A stretch of DNA of 64,000 nucleotides, taken from positions 1 through 64,000 of the forward strand of contig CACIPP010000002.1 of the NCBI GenBank assembly GCA_902588515.1. Reading direction: 5' to 3'. The notes below the pieces were generated by a model. It saw nothing but the letters and a program-made list of their open reading frames with translations, was not told where the DNA came from and did no database searches. The stretch is from GCA-002704185 sp902588515. GTDB taxonomy: Bacteria; Pseudomonadota; Alphaproteobacteria; Pelagibacterales; Pelagibacteraceae. Both the position numbers and the translations under genes were made by a program. Shown one piece after another: positions 16,454 through 26,213 of this stretch (positions within the stretch are counted from its first letter, which is position 1; every line of letters starts with the position of its first letter).

Positions 16454-18025
16454 TTAATTGAATACTACTAATAGTAAAATTACAACTGATAAAAAAGATA
16501 TAATAATCTTATTTTTCTGATTTTTTATTTTTAATTTTTCAAATCTAAGATTTTTTGATATCTCAGAATTTGCGGATGTTGCTCCTGTCGCTAACAATTC
16601 TAAAGCTTTCGATGCTTTATCCATTAGCTTCGGTAACTCAGGTAAACGATCTATTACTTGTCCTGTGGTGTTTATAGCCTCAGATATTTTAGCTTTTGGG
16701 CTTATTTCCTCCCTTAACCATTTCTCTAAAACTGGTCTTGAAATTTCCCAAATATTCGCATCTTCATCCAAAGATCTCGCCACGCCCTCAACTACGACCA
16801 TAGTTTTTTGTAATAATAATAATTGTGGTTGTGTAGTCATGTTAAATTTTTCAGTAATTTCGAAGAGTTGAGCTAAAAGCTTACCTGCTGATATATTTTT
16901 TATTTTTTGGCCAAAAATTGGTTCTCCTATAGATCTTAAAGCTTGTGAGAAGGCTTCTCTAGACTCTGTTGCTGGCACCAATCCTGCTCTAAAATGAACA
17001 TCTGCAACTTTATTATAATCTCTTTCAATAAATCCATAAAGAATTTCAGCAAGATATTTTTTGTTGTACTTGTCTAGTCTTCCCATAATACCAAAATCTA
17101 CAGGAATTATATTTCCATTTTCATTTACGAATAGATTACCTTGGTGCATATCACCATGAAAAAAACCGTCCCTTACAGCTTGTAACAAAAAACTTTGTAT
17201 GACATTAGTAGCTAAATCTTCCTTATTAATTTTGGCTTTGTCTATTTCAGCAAAATTTTTAATAGGTATCCCAATAACACGTTCAGAGGTTAGGACTCTC
17301 TTAGATGTGTAGTCCCAGAATATTTCTGGAACTACAAAATTTTTATCATTTTTTGTATTATTTTTAAGTTCATTAGCAGCCGCTGCTTCAAATCTAAGGT
17401 CCATTTCAATAGCAGTAATTTCTTTTAAAAGATGTACTACTTCAATAAGTTTTAATCTCTGTGTTTTTGGAGCTAAAGTTTCAACAACTGATGCAAACAA
17501 CATTAGAGCTTCAAGTTCTTGATTAAAAATTTTCTCTATATTGGGTCTCAAAACTTTGACTGCAACCTTTTTTGTTTGATTATTTTCTACAATTATTTCT
17601 GCAAAATGTACTTGTGCTATCGATGCCGCTGCAATTGGATTACTTAATTTTTTAATTTTTTTAAAATTTTCCTCACCTAACTCTTCTTTAATTGCATCTT
17701 TCGCAAGGTATAGATCATAAGGTGGAAGAGTATCTTGTAATTTTTGAAGCTCTTTAGCCAAATCTTTACCAACAATATCAGGGCGAGTACCTAAAAATTG
17801 TCCCAATTTTATAAACGTCGGTCCCAGCTCTTTTATAGCTGATGATAGTCTTTCTCCAACGGGAACATCGTTTGTATATTTAGGTTTTAAAATTGAAAAA
17901 CCTAATATTTTAATAATTATTTTTAAAAAAAAAGGAATTTTATAAATTTTGTCAAAATAAGTTAATGTATTTGATTTAGATAGAACTCTACCTATTTTGA
18001 ATAAAATAAATATATTTTTAATCAT
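16454..18025 (-). CDS. ubiB: Ubiquinone biosynthesis accessory kinase-like protein UbiB
   Basis: Atypical ABC1/ADCK-family kinase-like ATPase needed for coenzyme Q synthesis at the inner membrane. About 523 residues from ATG 18025, which shares an ATGA overlap with ubiE; an in-frame TTG at 18037 is less likely. The family signature FIKLGQFLGTRPDI (KxGQ), the Ala-rich loop AAASIAQVH, FFHGDMHQGNLFV and PVDFGIMGRL are present. A hydrophobic helix at the C-terminus (IIISFLSVVILLLVVF) should anchor it in the membrane. Confidence 0.96.
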   Translation of the reverse strand: MIKNIFILFKIGRVLSKSNTLTYFDKIYKIPFFLKIIIKILGFSILKPKYTNDVPVGERLSSAIKELGPTFIKLGQFLGTRPDIVGKDLAKELQKLQDTLPPYDLYLAKDAIKEELGEENFKKIKKLSNPIAAASIAQVHFAEIIVENNQTKKVAVKVLRPNIEKIFNQELEALMLFASVVETLAPKTQRLKLIEVVHLLKEITAIEMDLRFEAAAANELKNNTKNDKNFVVPEIFWDYTSKRVLTSERVIGIPIKNFAEIDKAKINKEDLATNVIQSFLLQAVRDGFFHGDMHQGNLFVNENGNIIPVDFGIMGRLDKYNKKYLAEILYGFIERDYNKVADVHFRAGLVPATESREAFSQALRSIGEPIFGQKIKNISAGKLLAQLFEITEKFNMTTQPQLLLLQKTMVVVEGVARSLDEDANIWEISRPVLEKWLREEISPKAKISEAINTTGQVIDRLPELPKLMDKASKALELLATGATSANSEISKNLRFEKLKIKNQKNKIIISFLSVVILLLVVFN

Positions 18026-18747
18026 TTTAATTTCCAAGCGTGATGAATACTCAAAATTCCAGATAACAAATCCTCCTTATAAATATTTGAAAATTTATTA
18101 TTTATGAGCTTCTTAGAAATTTGATCCTGCGTAAAAAAATCCTCAATACTTTTATTTAAATACTTATAAGGTTTACTATCACCATTAACTATCTTTCCTA
18201 AAAATGGAATTATATTGCTATAAAAACCATATAATTCTCTAACAATTGGCTTTTTTACTTTGTAAAATTCCATACAACAAAATTGGCCACCTGGTTTTAA
18301 AATTCTGTAAGCTTCTGATAATGAATGTTGAATATTTATTAAGTTTCTAAGACCAAAACTTATTAAATAAATATCTATACTATTTGACTTAATAGGCAGG
18401 TTTTCTGCAACAGATTGTATAGCACTAACGTTTGTAAAATTTTTAAAAAATTTAGAATTCTTGTTTAGCATTTCTTTATTAGGATCTACTCTAATAATTT
18501 TTTGTTTTGGATTCTTTTTTAGTATATATTTTGATAAATCCCCTGTGCCAGACGCCACATCAATAATAACATCAGATTTATCAAAATCGATATTTTCAAT
18601 CATTTTTGTTTTCCATAATCTATGAGAACCTAAAGACATTAAATCATTCATTAAGTCGTAATTACTAGACGACGACTCAAATACTTCTTGCACAATCTTT
18701 TGTTTATTCTTATTAAAGTGAATATTATTCATATTATTATTGAACAT
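18022..18747 (-). CDS. ubiE: Demethylmenaquinone/2-methoxy-6-polyprenyl-benzoquinol methyltransferase
   Basis: C-methyltransferase of ubiquinone synthesis. 241 residues. SAM motif IDVASGTGDLSKYIL, then VDPNKEMLNKN, the UbiE signature region DIYLISFGLRNL and RILKPGGQFCCMEF. The start taken is ATG 18747; M6 (18732) is an alternative. Neither has a clear Shine-Dalgarno sequence. Only 5 bp separate this start from the divergent mutM start, so the promoters of both genes must lie inside or overlap the neighbouring coding sequence. Confidence 0.95.
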   Translation of the reverse strand: MFNNNMNNIHFNKNKQKIVQEVFESSSSNYDLMNDLMSLGSHRLWKTKMIENIDFDKSDVIIDVASGTGDLSKYILKKNPKQKIIRVDPNKEMLNKNSKFFKNFTNVSAIQSVAENLPIKSNSIDIYLISFGLRNLINIQHSLSEAYRILKPGGQFCCMEFYKVKKPIVRELYGFYSNIIPFLGKIVNGDSKPYKYLNKSIEDFFTQDQISKKLINNKFSNIYKEDLLSGILSIHHAWKLK

Positions 18748-18752
18748 ATTAT

Positions 18753-19604
18753 ATGCCAGAACTCCCAGAAGTAGAAATCACAGTAAGAACTCTAAAAAAG
18801 TATATTATTAACCAAAAAATCTATGCTGTGACAATATTAAATGGCAATTTACGATACAAAATTCCAACAAATTTGCCAAAAATATTAAAAAGTCAAACAA
18901 TTAATGAAGTAAAAAGACGGTCAAAATTTATATTATTTAAAACTAATCATAATACGCTCCTATCTCATCTTGGTATGACAGGAAGGTATATTGTTAAAAA
19001 AAACTCTTTGAAATTAGACACAAGCTTTTATAATAAAAAAAACGTAATTAAAAAGCACAATCACTTACTAATACGATTTAAAAAATTTTCAATAATATAT
19101 AATGACATCCGAAAATTTGGATTTATTAAGATTTATAATAATAATAATATTTCTAGGCATTTAAGTAATTTAGGCCCTGAGCCATTAAGCAAATTATTTA
19201 ATTACAAATATTTCGAGCAGAAAATCAAAAAGAGAAGAATTTCAATCAAAAATATATTAATGGATCAAAAATTTGTTTCTGGATTAGGCAATATATATGT
19301 TAATGAGATATTATATGCTTCTAGAATTAACCCAAATACAAGTTGTTTTAAATTAAAAAAAAGCCAAATTTTTAGGATTTTGAAATTTACTAAATTAATT
19401 TTGCAGTCTTCTATAAAAAAAGGTGGCTCAACCATTTTAAATTATCACAACTCTGAGGGGAGAACTGGGTCTTATCAATCAGAATTTAAAGTTTATAACC
19501 GTAACAATGACTCTTGTCTTACTTCTGGTTGTAATAAAAAAATAATTATGAGTATTGTTAATGGTCGTTCTCAATTTTACTGCCCAAAATGTCAAAAGTT
19601 ATAA
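18753..19604 (+). CDS. mutM: Formamidopyrimidine-DNA glycosylase
   Basis: Removes 8-oxoguanine and FaPy lesions from DNA, with AP-lyase activity. 283 residues. The protein begins MPELPEVEITVRTL: Pro2 is the catalytic nucleophile and Glu3 is conserved. LLSHLGMTGRYI, ISIKNILMDQKFVSGLGNIYVNE, and the C-terminal four-Cys zinc finger (C..GC ... YCPKCQ) follow. Divergent from ubiE with a 5-bp gap; the ubiE-mutM-rpsT-dnaA order is shared by several alphaproteobacteria. Confidence 0.97.
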   Translation: MPELPEVEITVRTLKKYIINQKIYAVTILNGNLRYKIPTNLPKILKSQTINEVKRRSKFILFKTNHNTLLSHLGMTGRYIVKKNSLKLDTSFYNKKNVIKKHNHLLIRFKKFSIIYNDIRKFGFIKIYNNNNISRHLSNLGPEPLSKLFNYKYFEQKIKKRRISIKNILMDQKFVSGLGNIYVNEILYASRINPNTSCFKLKKSQIFRILKFTKLILQSSIKKGGSTILNYHNSEGRTGSYQSEFKVYNRNNDSCLTSGCNKKIIMSIVNGRSQFYCPKCQKL

Positions 19605-19651
19605 TAAAGTTGACCTATTATAAAAAGAAACATATAAAATCGTGTTTTTAA

Positions 19652-19918
19652 ATGGCCAATATTAAATCAGCTAAAAAAAAAATAAGAGTAATAAAAAGAA
19701 AAACGTCCATTAACAGAATTAGGATTGGAAAATATAAGAGCGCTGTATCAGAAATAGAAAAAGCTATAAAATCCAAAGATTTAAATAAAGCCAAAAAGTT
19801 ATTCAATAATTTGCAATCTGTATTGATGAAGACATCCAAAAAAGGATCTATTAAAAGAAAGACTGCCTCTAGAAAAATTTCTAGAATATCTAAAAAAATA
19901 TTTTCTAAAAAAAATTAA
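19652..19918 (+). CDS. rpsT: 30S ribosomal protein S20
   Basis: Small-subunit 16S rRNA-binding protein. 88 residues, very Lys/Arg-rich, with the usual start MANIKSAKKKIRVIKRKT and the helical SAVSEIEKAIKSKDLNKAKK and GSIKRKTASRKISRISKK segments. It lies 47 bp after mutM and 100 bp before dnaA. Confidence 0.97.
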   Translation: MANIKSAKKKIRVIKRKTSINRIRIGKYKSAVSEIEKAIKSKDLNKAKKLFNNLQSVLMKTSKKGSIKRKTASRKISRISKKIFSKKN

Positions 19919-19937
19919 TCTCTGTAGTTGAACAATT

Positions 19938-19955
19938 TTAAGTTGCTTCACTTAA
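19938..19955 (+). repeat. Short AT-rich inverted repeat in the rpsT-dnaA spacer
   Basis: TTAAGT (19938-19943), six-base loop TGCTTC, ACTTAA (19950-19955). This perfect but short hairpin is the only structure I see in the 100-bp spacer. A T8 run begins 13 bases later (19969), too far for a standard terminator. I see no DnaA-box cluster here. Confidence 0.3.
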
Positions 19956-20018
19956 TAGGCGACAATCATTTTTTTTATATATTATTTATATTCTATGATG
20001 TAAGAAAAAATAAATAAT

Positions 20019-21413
20019 ATGAATATTAAAAACTCCTCAGCCGTAAATATTTCAGATGATTTGAAAAAAAACTGGAATATTGTTCAATTAAAACTAAAAG
20101 AAAGTTACGGAGTTGACGTATACAAGAGTTGGATAGAAAATGTGGAAGCCAAGGGTGTTGAGCAAAACTCGCTAATATTGGGGGTAAAAACTAGATTTGT
20201 TAGAGATTGGATTGTATCTCATTATGCCGATAAAATTCTAGACCACTTTCAAAAACTGGACAACACAATATCGAGAATTCAATTTGAAATTAGCGAAATA
20301 TTTGTAAACGAAAAAATTTCAAATATTTTTGATTTTAATACTAAGTCTAAAATTATTGATATTAAAGATACAAATTACGGTGTAAATAGAATAGATCCCA
20401 GATTAAATTTTGATAATTTTGTTACAGGTGAAAGCAATCAGCTAGCCTTTTCCGCTGCAAAAAGAATATGTGAAAATTTAGGTCATTATAATCCTTTATA
20501 CATTTATGGATCAGTTGGGTTAGGCAAAACCCACATATTAAATTCAATTGGTAATCAATTAAAACAACTGCAGAAGAAAATTATATACTTATCAGCAGAG
20601 AGATTTATGTATCAATTCGTAAAATCTATAAAGAATAAGGATACATATAAATTTAAAGATATTTTTAGAAACGCAGATGTATTAATTTTAGATGATATAC
20701 AATTTATAAGTGGAAAAGATGTTACCCAGGAGGAATTTTTTTACACTTTTAATAGTTTAATAGAAAATCAGTCGCAAGTAGTAATATCATCTGATCGCTC
20801 GCCTAATGACCTCGACAGGATTCAGGACCGAATAAAGTCAAGATTATCAGGTGGCCTTGTTGTAGATATACAGCAGCCTGACATTTCTTTGAGGCTAGAA
20901 ATTTTGAAAAAACGTTGTTTGTTTGAAAAAGATCAGTATTCCAAAGATCTTGTTATTAGTGATGAAATTTTAACTTTCATAGCAAACGAATTTAAATCTA
21001 GTATAAGAGACATGCTAGGAGTTTTAAATAGAATTATTGCTTCATCAAGAATTCAAAATAGAAATCCTTCTCTTCAAGATGCAAAACTAATTTTAAAAGA
21101 TTTATTTAGCAATATGAATACTACTGTTAGTATTGAGGATATTCAAAAAATTGTAGTAAATTTTTATGATATTTCTATTACTGATTTCTTATCAGCTAGA
21201 CGTTCAAGACACATTGCACGTCCTAGACAAATAGCCATGTATTTATCAAAGAAATTAACTACTAAATCGCTTCCAGAGATAGGTCGTAAGTTTACCGGAC
21301 GAGATCATACAACTGTAATACATGCCATAAAAAAAATTGAAGATTTAATGCATAATGATAAAAAATTTGCTTTAGAAGTACAAGAAATTAGTAATAGAAT
21401 TTTAAAAAAATGA
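20019..21413 (+). CDS. dnaA: Chromosomal replication initiator protein DnaA
   Basis: AAA+ ATPase that opens oriC. 464 residues. Domain I at the N-terminus (WNIVQLKLKESYGVDVYKSWI), a short linker, then the AAA+ core with Walker A GSVGLGKTHIL (about residue 163), Walker B DVLILDDIQFI (about 219) and sensor elements. The C-terminal domain IV has the DnaA-box-binding signature GRDHTTVIHAIKKIE. Followed after 1 nt by dnaN. The upstream 100 bp has no convincing origin, so oriC need not be here. Confidence 0.98.
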   Translation: MNIKNSSAVNISDDLKKNWNIVQLKLKESYGVDVYKSWIENVEAKGVEQNSLILGVKTRFVRDWIVSHYADKILDHFQKLDNTISRIQFEISEIFVNEKISNIFDFNTKSKIIDIKDTNYGVNRIDPRLNFDNFVTGESNQLAFSAAKRICENLGHYNPLYIYGSVGLGKTHILNSIGNQLKQLQKKIIYLSAERFMYQFVKSIKNKDTYKFKDIFRNADVLILDDIQFISGKDVTQEEFFYTFNSLIENQSQVVISSDRSPNDLDRIQDRIKSRLSGGLVVDIQQPDISLRLEILKKRCLFEKDQYSKDLVISDEILTFIANEFKSSIRDMLGVLNRIIASSRIQNRNPSLQDAKLILKDLFSNMNTTVSIEDIQKIVVNFYDISITDFLSARRSRHIARPRQIAMYLSKKLTTKSLPEIGRKFTGRDHTTVIHAIKKIEDLMHNDKKFALEVQEISNRILKK

Positions 21414-21414
21414 T

Positions 21415-22527
21415 ATGGAATTTCATGTTGAAAGAGATGTTCTACTTCGCTCTTTAACGCATATTCAAGGTGTTGTTGAAAAGAAAAATACTCTCCCAAT
21501 CTTGTCAAATGTATTAATTCAAGCCACAGAGGAAGGGCTGCTAGTTACAGCTACAGATATGGACATGATAATAAGTGAAAGAATCAATGCCAATGTAAAA
21601 GTAAATGGTTCAACAACAACTGGAGCCCAAGCATTGTATGATGTCGTAAGGAAGTTACCATCTAATTCACAATTAAATTTTGCATTAAAAGACGAGTCAA
21701 AACTAAAACTTATTTCTGGAATGTCTGACTATGAATTAACTTGTTTGTCTTCAAATGAATTTCCTATCTTAGAGGATAATATAGAGGAGGAACCAACAGT
21801 TATAGGATCAAAGCAGTTTCTAAAATTATTAAATAAAACCAAATTTGCAATATCTAATGACGAAACACGCCATTATTTAAATGGAATATATCTTGGCACC
21901 GATCAAAATGACAAATCAAAACTTATTGCAGTAGCTACGGATGGACATAGACTTTGTAAAACATTAATAGAAGTTCAAGATATGAAAAACTTTCAGTCAA
22001 TTATACTTCCAAAAAAAACTATTTTTGAGTTATTGACTATCATTGGAGATGAAAATAAGGATTTGAAAATAATCTCTACTAAATCTAAAATAAAATTCAT
22101 AATAGATAATATTATACTTATATCAAAAGTGATTGATGGGAAATTTCCAGATTATGAAAAAGTCATACCAAAAGATGAGAGAGATGAGATAAAAGCTGAT
22201 GCAATTAAATTTTCTAATGCATTAGATAGACTAAGAGCATTATCTTCTGATAGAAAAGGGGTAGTAAAGATCAAAATTGAAAATAACAATATAACTTTTA
22301 ATATAAAAGATATAACACACGGAGGAGGCATTGAGAAAATAGAGGCAATGTATACTGGCAAGGAATTAGAAATAGGATTTAACTCAAATTATCTAATTGA
22401 TGTAGCGGGGGTTTTAGAGTCAAAAGAGATTATATTAAAAGCCAAAGACTCTTCATCTCCGATTTTAATAAGAGATAATAATGACAAGTCCAGTACCTAT
22501 GTTGTGATGCCAATGCGCGTAGTATAA
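21415..22527 (+). CDS. dnaN: DNA polymerase III subunit beta (sliding clamp)
   Basis: Ring-shaped processivity clamp. 370 residues with three clamp folds: N-terminal TLPILSNVLIQATEEGLLVTATDMD, middle TRHYLNGIYL and VATDGHRLC, and the C-terminal YVVMPMRV tail typical of clamps. It starts immediately after dnaA and is followed by recF after 8 nt, in the ancestral dnaA-dnaN-recF-gyrB order. Confidence 0.98.
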   Translation: MEFHVERDVLLRSLTHIQGVVEKKNTLPILSNVLIQATEEGLLVTATDMDMIISERINANVKVNGSTTTGAQALYDVVRKLPSNSQLNFALKDESKLKLISGMSDYELTCLSSNEFPILEDNIEEEPTVIGSKQFLKLLNKTKFAISNDETRHYLNGIYLGTDQNDKSKLIAVATDGHRLCKTLIEVQDMKNFQSIILPKKTIFELLTIIGDENKDLKIISTKSKIKFIIDNIILISKVIDGKFPDYEKVIPKDERDEIKADAIKFSNALDRLRALSSDRKGVVKIKIENNNITFNIKDITHGGGIEKIEAMYTGKELEIGFNSNYLIDVAGVLESKEIILKAKDSSSPILIRDNNDKSSTYVVMPMRVV

Positions 22528-22535
22528 ATATTTGG

Positions 22536-23621
22536 ATGGCATATATATCCAAATTAAATATTGTAAATTTTAAAAGTCATTCAAATTTTAAAGAAAATTT
22601 TAAGAACAATAAAAATATTGTTGTAATTGGACCAAATGGTTCAGGAAAAACAAATTTAATAGAGTCACTAAATTTTTTTTCTAGTTCAAAAAGTATTAAA
22701 GGAGAAAAATTGACTAATTTGATAAAGTTAGAGTCAGAAGGAAGAGCAAAGGTCGGCATTGAGATATCAAGTAATAAGAGCACATTTTTCTTGGAGTATA
22801 ACTTATCTAAAAATAATGAAGATGTTACTAAAAAATTTCTTGTAGATGATAAAGCAGTAAAAAGTCTTAAATCCATAAATGAAATCATTAAATTTATCTG
22901 GTTATCTCCTCCTATGGAAAAGATAATGTATGAAGGAAAATCAATAAAGAGAAAATTTATCGATAAATTAATTGCCCAATTTGACGAAAATTTTAATTTT
23001 AGTTTAAGTGAATACAAAAAATATACGACAGAGAGGTTGATGTTATTAAAAGAAAAAGGGGACGAAAAATGGTTAAGTATATTAGAAAAAAAAATCTCTG
23101 AAACTATTTATGAAATTTTTAAAAATCGAAGATTATTTTCAAAAAGAATTAGTCTTTTATCGAAAAAAAAACTTTTAAATTTTAGAAGTTTTGAAATTAT
23201 ATTTAATAATCTTTATGAAAATTATTTAGATAATAAAAGCGAAGCTTTAAAAATTATAGAAAACACATTATGCAAAAATAGATTTATCGATGAAACATCT
23301 AAAAGAAATAATTTTGGCATAAATGATGACGATATTGTAATTAAAGATGAAAAAAAAAAAATTAGCAGTGATCACCTCTCAACAGGAGAACAGAAAGCTA
23401 TCTTGTTATCAATTATTTTGTCAAATTGTCATCTATACAAAGATAACAACCAGGAATTTATTATGTTGTTTGATGAAATATCCTCGCACATTGACAAATC
23501 AAATTTAAAAAAATTCTTTGAAGAAATTGATAAATTTGAGACACAGACTTGGTACACCGGAAATGATAAAAATCTCTTTCAAGTCATTGAAAATAAAGCG
23601 TTTTTTATCGAAATTACATAA
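22536..23621 (+). CDS. recF: DNA replication and repair protein RecF
   Basis: SMC-like ATPase that helps load RecA at gaps. 361 residues. Walker A VVIGPNGSGKTNLIESLNFF (about residues 29-48), signature motif HLSTGEQKAIL (about 282) and Walker B FIMLFDEISSHID are intact. The usual N-terminal start LNIVNFKSHSNF is present. The middle region is Lys/Asn-rich, as in the rest of the window. Start ATG at 22536 follows dnaN by 8 nt. Confidence 0.96.
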   Translation: MAYISKLNIVNFKSHSNFKENFKNNKNIVVIGPNGSGKTNLIESLNFFSSSKSIKGEKLTNLIKLESEGRAKVGIEISSNKSTFFLEYNLSKNNEDVTKKFLVDDKAVKSLKSINEIIKFIWLSPPMEKIMYEGKSIKRKFIDKLIAQFDENFNFSLSEYKKYTTERLMLLKEKGDEKWLSILEKKISETIYEIFKNRRLFSKRISLLSKKKLLNFRSFEIIFNNLYENYLDNKSEALKIIENTLCKNRFIDETSKRNNFGINDDDIVIKDEKKKISSDHLSTGEQKAILLSIILSNCHLYKDNNQEFIMLFDEISSHIDKSNLKKFFEEIDKFETQTWYTGNDKNLFQVIENKAFFIEIT

Positions 23622-23680
23622 AACCAAGGTGCAATTTTATCGCTCAAAATGATATATTTAAGTCTTATAAAATTATCAAA

Positions 23681-26206
23681 ATGAGCAAAAATATAGATTT
23701 AAATAACTTAAAATCAAAAAATTATAGTGCAGATTCTATAAAAGTATTAAAGGGTCTTGACGCGGTAAGAAAAAGACCTGGTATGTATATTGGTGATACA
23801 GACGACGGAACAGGTTTGCACCATATGATATTTGAAGTAGTCGACAATTCTATTGATGAAGCGCTAGCTGGATTTTGTAATAAAATTAGTGTTAAAATTA
23901 ATTCTGATGACACTGTAACAGTTGAAGATAACGGCAGAGGTATTCCTGTTGAAATACATAAAACTGAGGGTATTTCTGCTGCAGAAGTTATTATGACCCA
24001 ACTACATTCCGGGGGAAAGTTTGATCATAACACTTATAAGGTTTCTGGAGGGTTGCATGGTGTTGGAGTGTCAGTTGTGAATGCGCTATCTGACAACTTA
24101 AAATTAAATATTCATAAAAATGGTCATGAATATTTTGTAGAATTTAATAATGGTATCGCAACACATCCTCTAAAAAAAATAGGTAAATCGGAAAAAAATG
24201 GTTCAATTGTAAACTTTTGCCCATCAAAAACAATATTTAATAACATTAATTTTGACATTAAAGTACTCCAAAAAAGACTTAAAGAATTAGCGTATTTAAA
24301 TAAAAAACTATCTATTGAATTATTCGATAATAGAAAATCTAAGTCTGAAAAATTCGAGTATAAATTTGATAAAGGATTAGAGGGTTTTGTATTAGACCTT
24401 AATAAAAAAAAAGAGAAACTTAAAAGCGATGACGATAACATTATATTAGAGAGTCCAATATATTTTACAGGAAACAAAGCAGAAATTGATATAGAATGCT
24501 CTTTAATATGGAATTCTAAATACGACGAGAATGTATATTGCTTTACAAACAACATACCTCAAAAAGATGGAGGAACGCATTTAATTGGATTTAGAAACTC
24601 AATTACAAGATTAATAAATAAATATGCCGCTGATTTAGGATACCTTAAGAAAGAAAAAATTAATATTACAGGTGATGATGTACGAGAGGGATTGATATGC
24701 GTATTATCTGTCAAAGTTCAAGATCCAAAATTCTCTTCACAAACGAAGGATAAATTAGTATCGTCGGAGGTAAGACCTGCTGTAGAAACCATAGTAAATG
24801 AAAAATTATCTTTCTGGTTTGATCAAAATCCAAAATTAGTAAAATTAATATTAGCTAAAATTATTCAATCAGCTATAGCTAGGGAAGTTGCTAGAAAAGC
24901 TAGAGAGAATGTAAGAAGAAAAAGTGCTCTCGATATAACAACTTTGCCAGGTAAACTCGCAGACTGCCAGTCTTCTGATAATGAGAATACGGAACTATTT
25001 ATTGTAGAGGGTGACTCTGCTGGCGGTTCGGCTAAACAGGCACGAGATAGAAAATATCAAGCAGTGTTACCTTTAAGAGGGAAAATATTGAATACTTTTG
25101 TTGAAAATAAAAACGGAAAATCGAATGATAAAAAAACATTCTCTAAAATGCTTTCATCAAATGAAATAATAACTTTGATAAATGCATTAGGGACCGGCTT
25201 TGAGGATTTTAATATTGATAAATTAAGATACGGAAAAGTCGTCATAATGACTGATGCCGATGTTGATGGATCTCATATAAGGACATTGCTTTTGACGTTT
25301 TTTAATAACAAGCCATTTAAGGAACTAATCGAAAAAGGAAAGATTTATATTGCACAGCCTCCTCTTTATAAAGTAAAGATTGGTAAAGATATTCAATATC
25401 TTAAATCAGATGATGAATTATTAAAACTATCAATAATTAATTCTAGAAGTAAATTTGAATTTCAGAGTTCTTCTAAAAGTTTAAAGGTAGAACTAGACTC
25501 AATTCTAGATGCGTGCCTTTTACTAAAAAACATACTAAGTAATATAGAGTGTGATCAAAATTTCCTAGAGGATTTGGTAGTAGTTGGAGCTTTTAGCAAA
25601 ATTAAAGACAAAATATTGATTTTAGATGACTTAGATAATAAGAAAAAATTAGGAGTTGCTAATGCTGTAGCCGAACTAAGAAATAAAAGAAATAATATTA
25701 AGGAAAATTGGAAAGCAAGTATAGATAGTAAAAATATAATTTTAAATGGTAGTGAATATAATGAGGATAAAATTTGCAAAATACCAATTAATTTTTTTAG
25801 TGAAAAAAATATTAAAATATTAGATCAACTATCAAATTTAACGCCCGAAATTCTGATTTTTAGGGACAAATGCATTTTTAACAATAAAATTAATTCTGAA
25901 AAAACAGACGTTTTATCTCCAAGAGATCTGTTAGATAAAATCATAGATATTGGAAAAGAAAGCTTATCAATTCAAAGATTTAAAGGTTTAGGGGAAATGA
26001 ATCCGGAAGAACTATGGGAAACAACATTAAATAGAGAAAACAATTCTCTACTAAAAGTAACTTATTCCAAAGAGATGGATGATAAAACCACTAAACCTAC
26101 GAATGACGACAATGAAATATTTTTTACTTTAATGGGCGAGGATGTTTCAAAAAGAAAAAATTTCATAGATAAAAACGCTTTAAAAGTCTCTAATTTAGAT
26201 GTTTAA
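23681..26206 (+). CDS. gyrB: DNA gyrase subunit B
   Basis: ATPase subunit of gyrase. 841 residues. GHKL ATPase motifs VRKRPGMYIGDTDDGTGLHH, EVVDNSIDEA, DNGRGIPV and GGLHGVGVSVVNALS are intact. The TOPRIM domain has FIVEGDSAGGSAKQARDR, LPLRGKILN and MTDADVDGSHIRTL. The C-terminal SIQRFKGLGEMNPEELWETT confirms GyrB. Slightly longer than many gyrases through Lys/Asn/Ser-rich loops at about residues 590-730. The 59-bp spacer to recF may carry a promoter, but none is clear. Confidence 0.98.
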   Translation: MSKNIDLNNLKSKNYSADSIKVLKGLDAVRKRPGMYIGDTDDGTGLHHMIFEVVDNSIDEALAGFCNKISVKINSDDTVTVEDNGRGIPVEIHKTEGISAAEVIMTQLHSGGKFDHNTYKVSGGLHGVGVSVVNALSDNLKLNIHKNGHEYFVEFNNGIATHPLKKIGKSEKNGSIVNFCPSKTIFNNINFDIKVLQKRLKELAYLNKKLSIELFDNRKSKSEKFEYKFDKGLEGFVLDLNKKKEKLKSDDDNIILESPIYFTGNKAEIDIECSLIWNSKYDENVYCFTNNIPQKDGGTHLIGFRNSITRLINKYAADLGYLKKEKINITGDDVREGLICVLSVKVQDPKFSSQTKDKLVSSEVRPAVETIVNEKLSFWFDQNPKLVKLILAKIIQSAIAREVARKARENVRRKSALDITTLPGKLADCQSSDNENTELFIVEGDSAGGSAKQARDRKYQAVLPLRGKILNTFVENKNGKSNDKKTFSKMLSSNEIITLINALGTGFEDFNIDKLRYGKVVIMTDADVDGSHIRTLLLTFFNNKPFKELIEKGKIYIAQPPLYKVKIGKDIQYLKSDDELLKLSIINSRSKFEFQSSSKSLKVELDSILDACLLLKNILSNIECDQNFLEDLVVVGAFSKIKDKILILDDLDNKKKLGVANAVAELRNKRNNIKENWKASIDSKNIILNGSEYNEDKICKIPINFFSEKNIKILDQLSNLTPEILIFRDKCIFNNKINSEKTDVLSPRDLLDKIIDIGKESLSIQRFKGLGEMNPEELWETTLNRENNSLLKVTYSKEMDDKTTKPTNDDNEIFFTLMGEDVSKRKNFIDKNALKVSNLDV

Positions 26207-26213
26207 TATCTAA

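Noticed and set aside
19919..20018. oriC next to dnaA
   Set aside because: No cluster of TTATCCACA-like boxes and no clear AT-rich unwinding element distinct from the background. Many alphaproteobacteria have oriC elsewhere. GC-skew was not computed.
24124..24555. 143-residue minus-strand open frame inside gyrB
   Set aside because: Composition is the reverse-complement echo (Phe/Leu/Ser-rich) of Lys/Asn-rich gyrB; no start signal.
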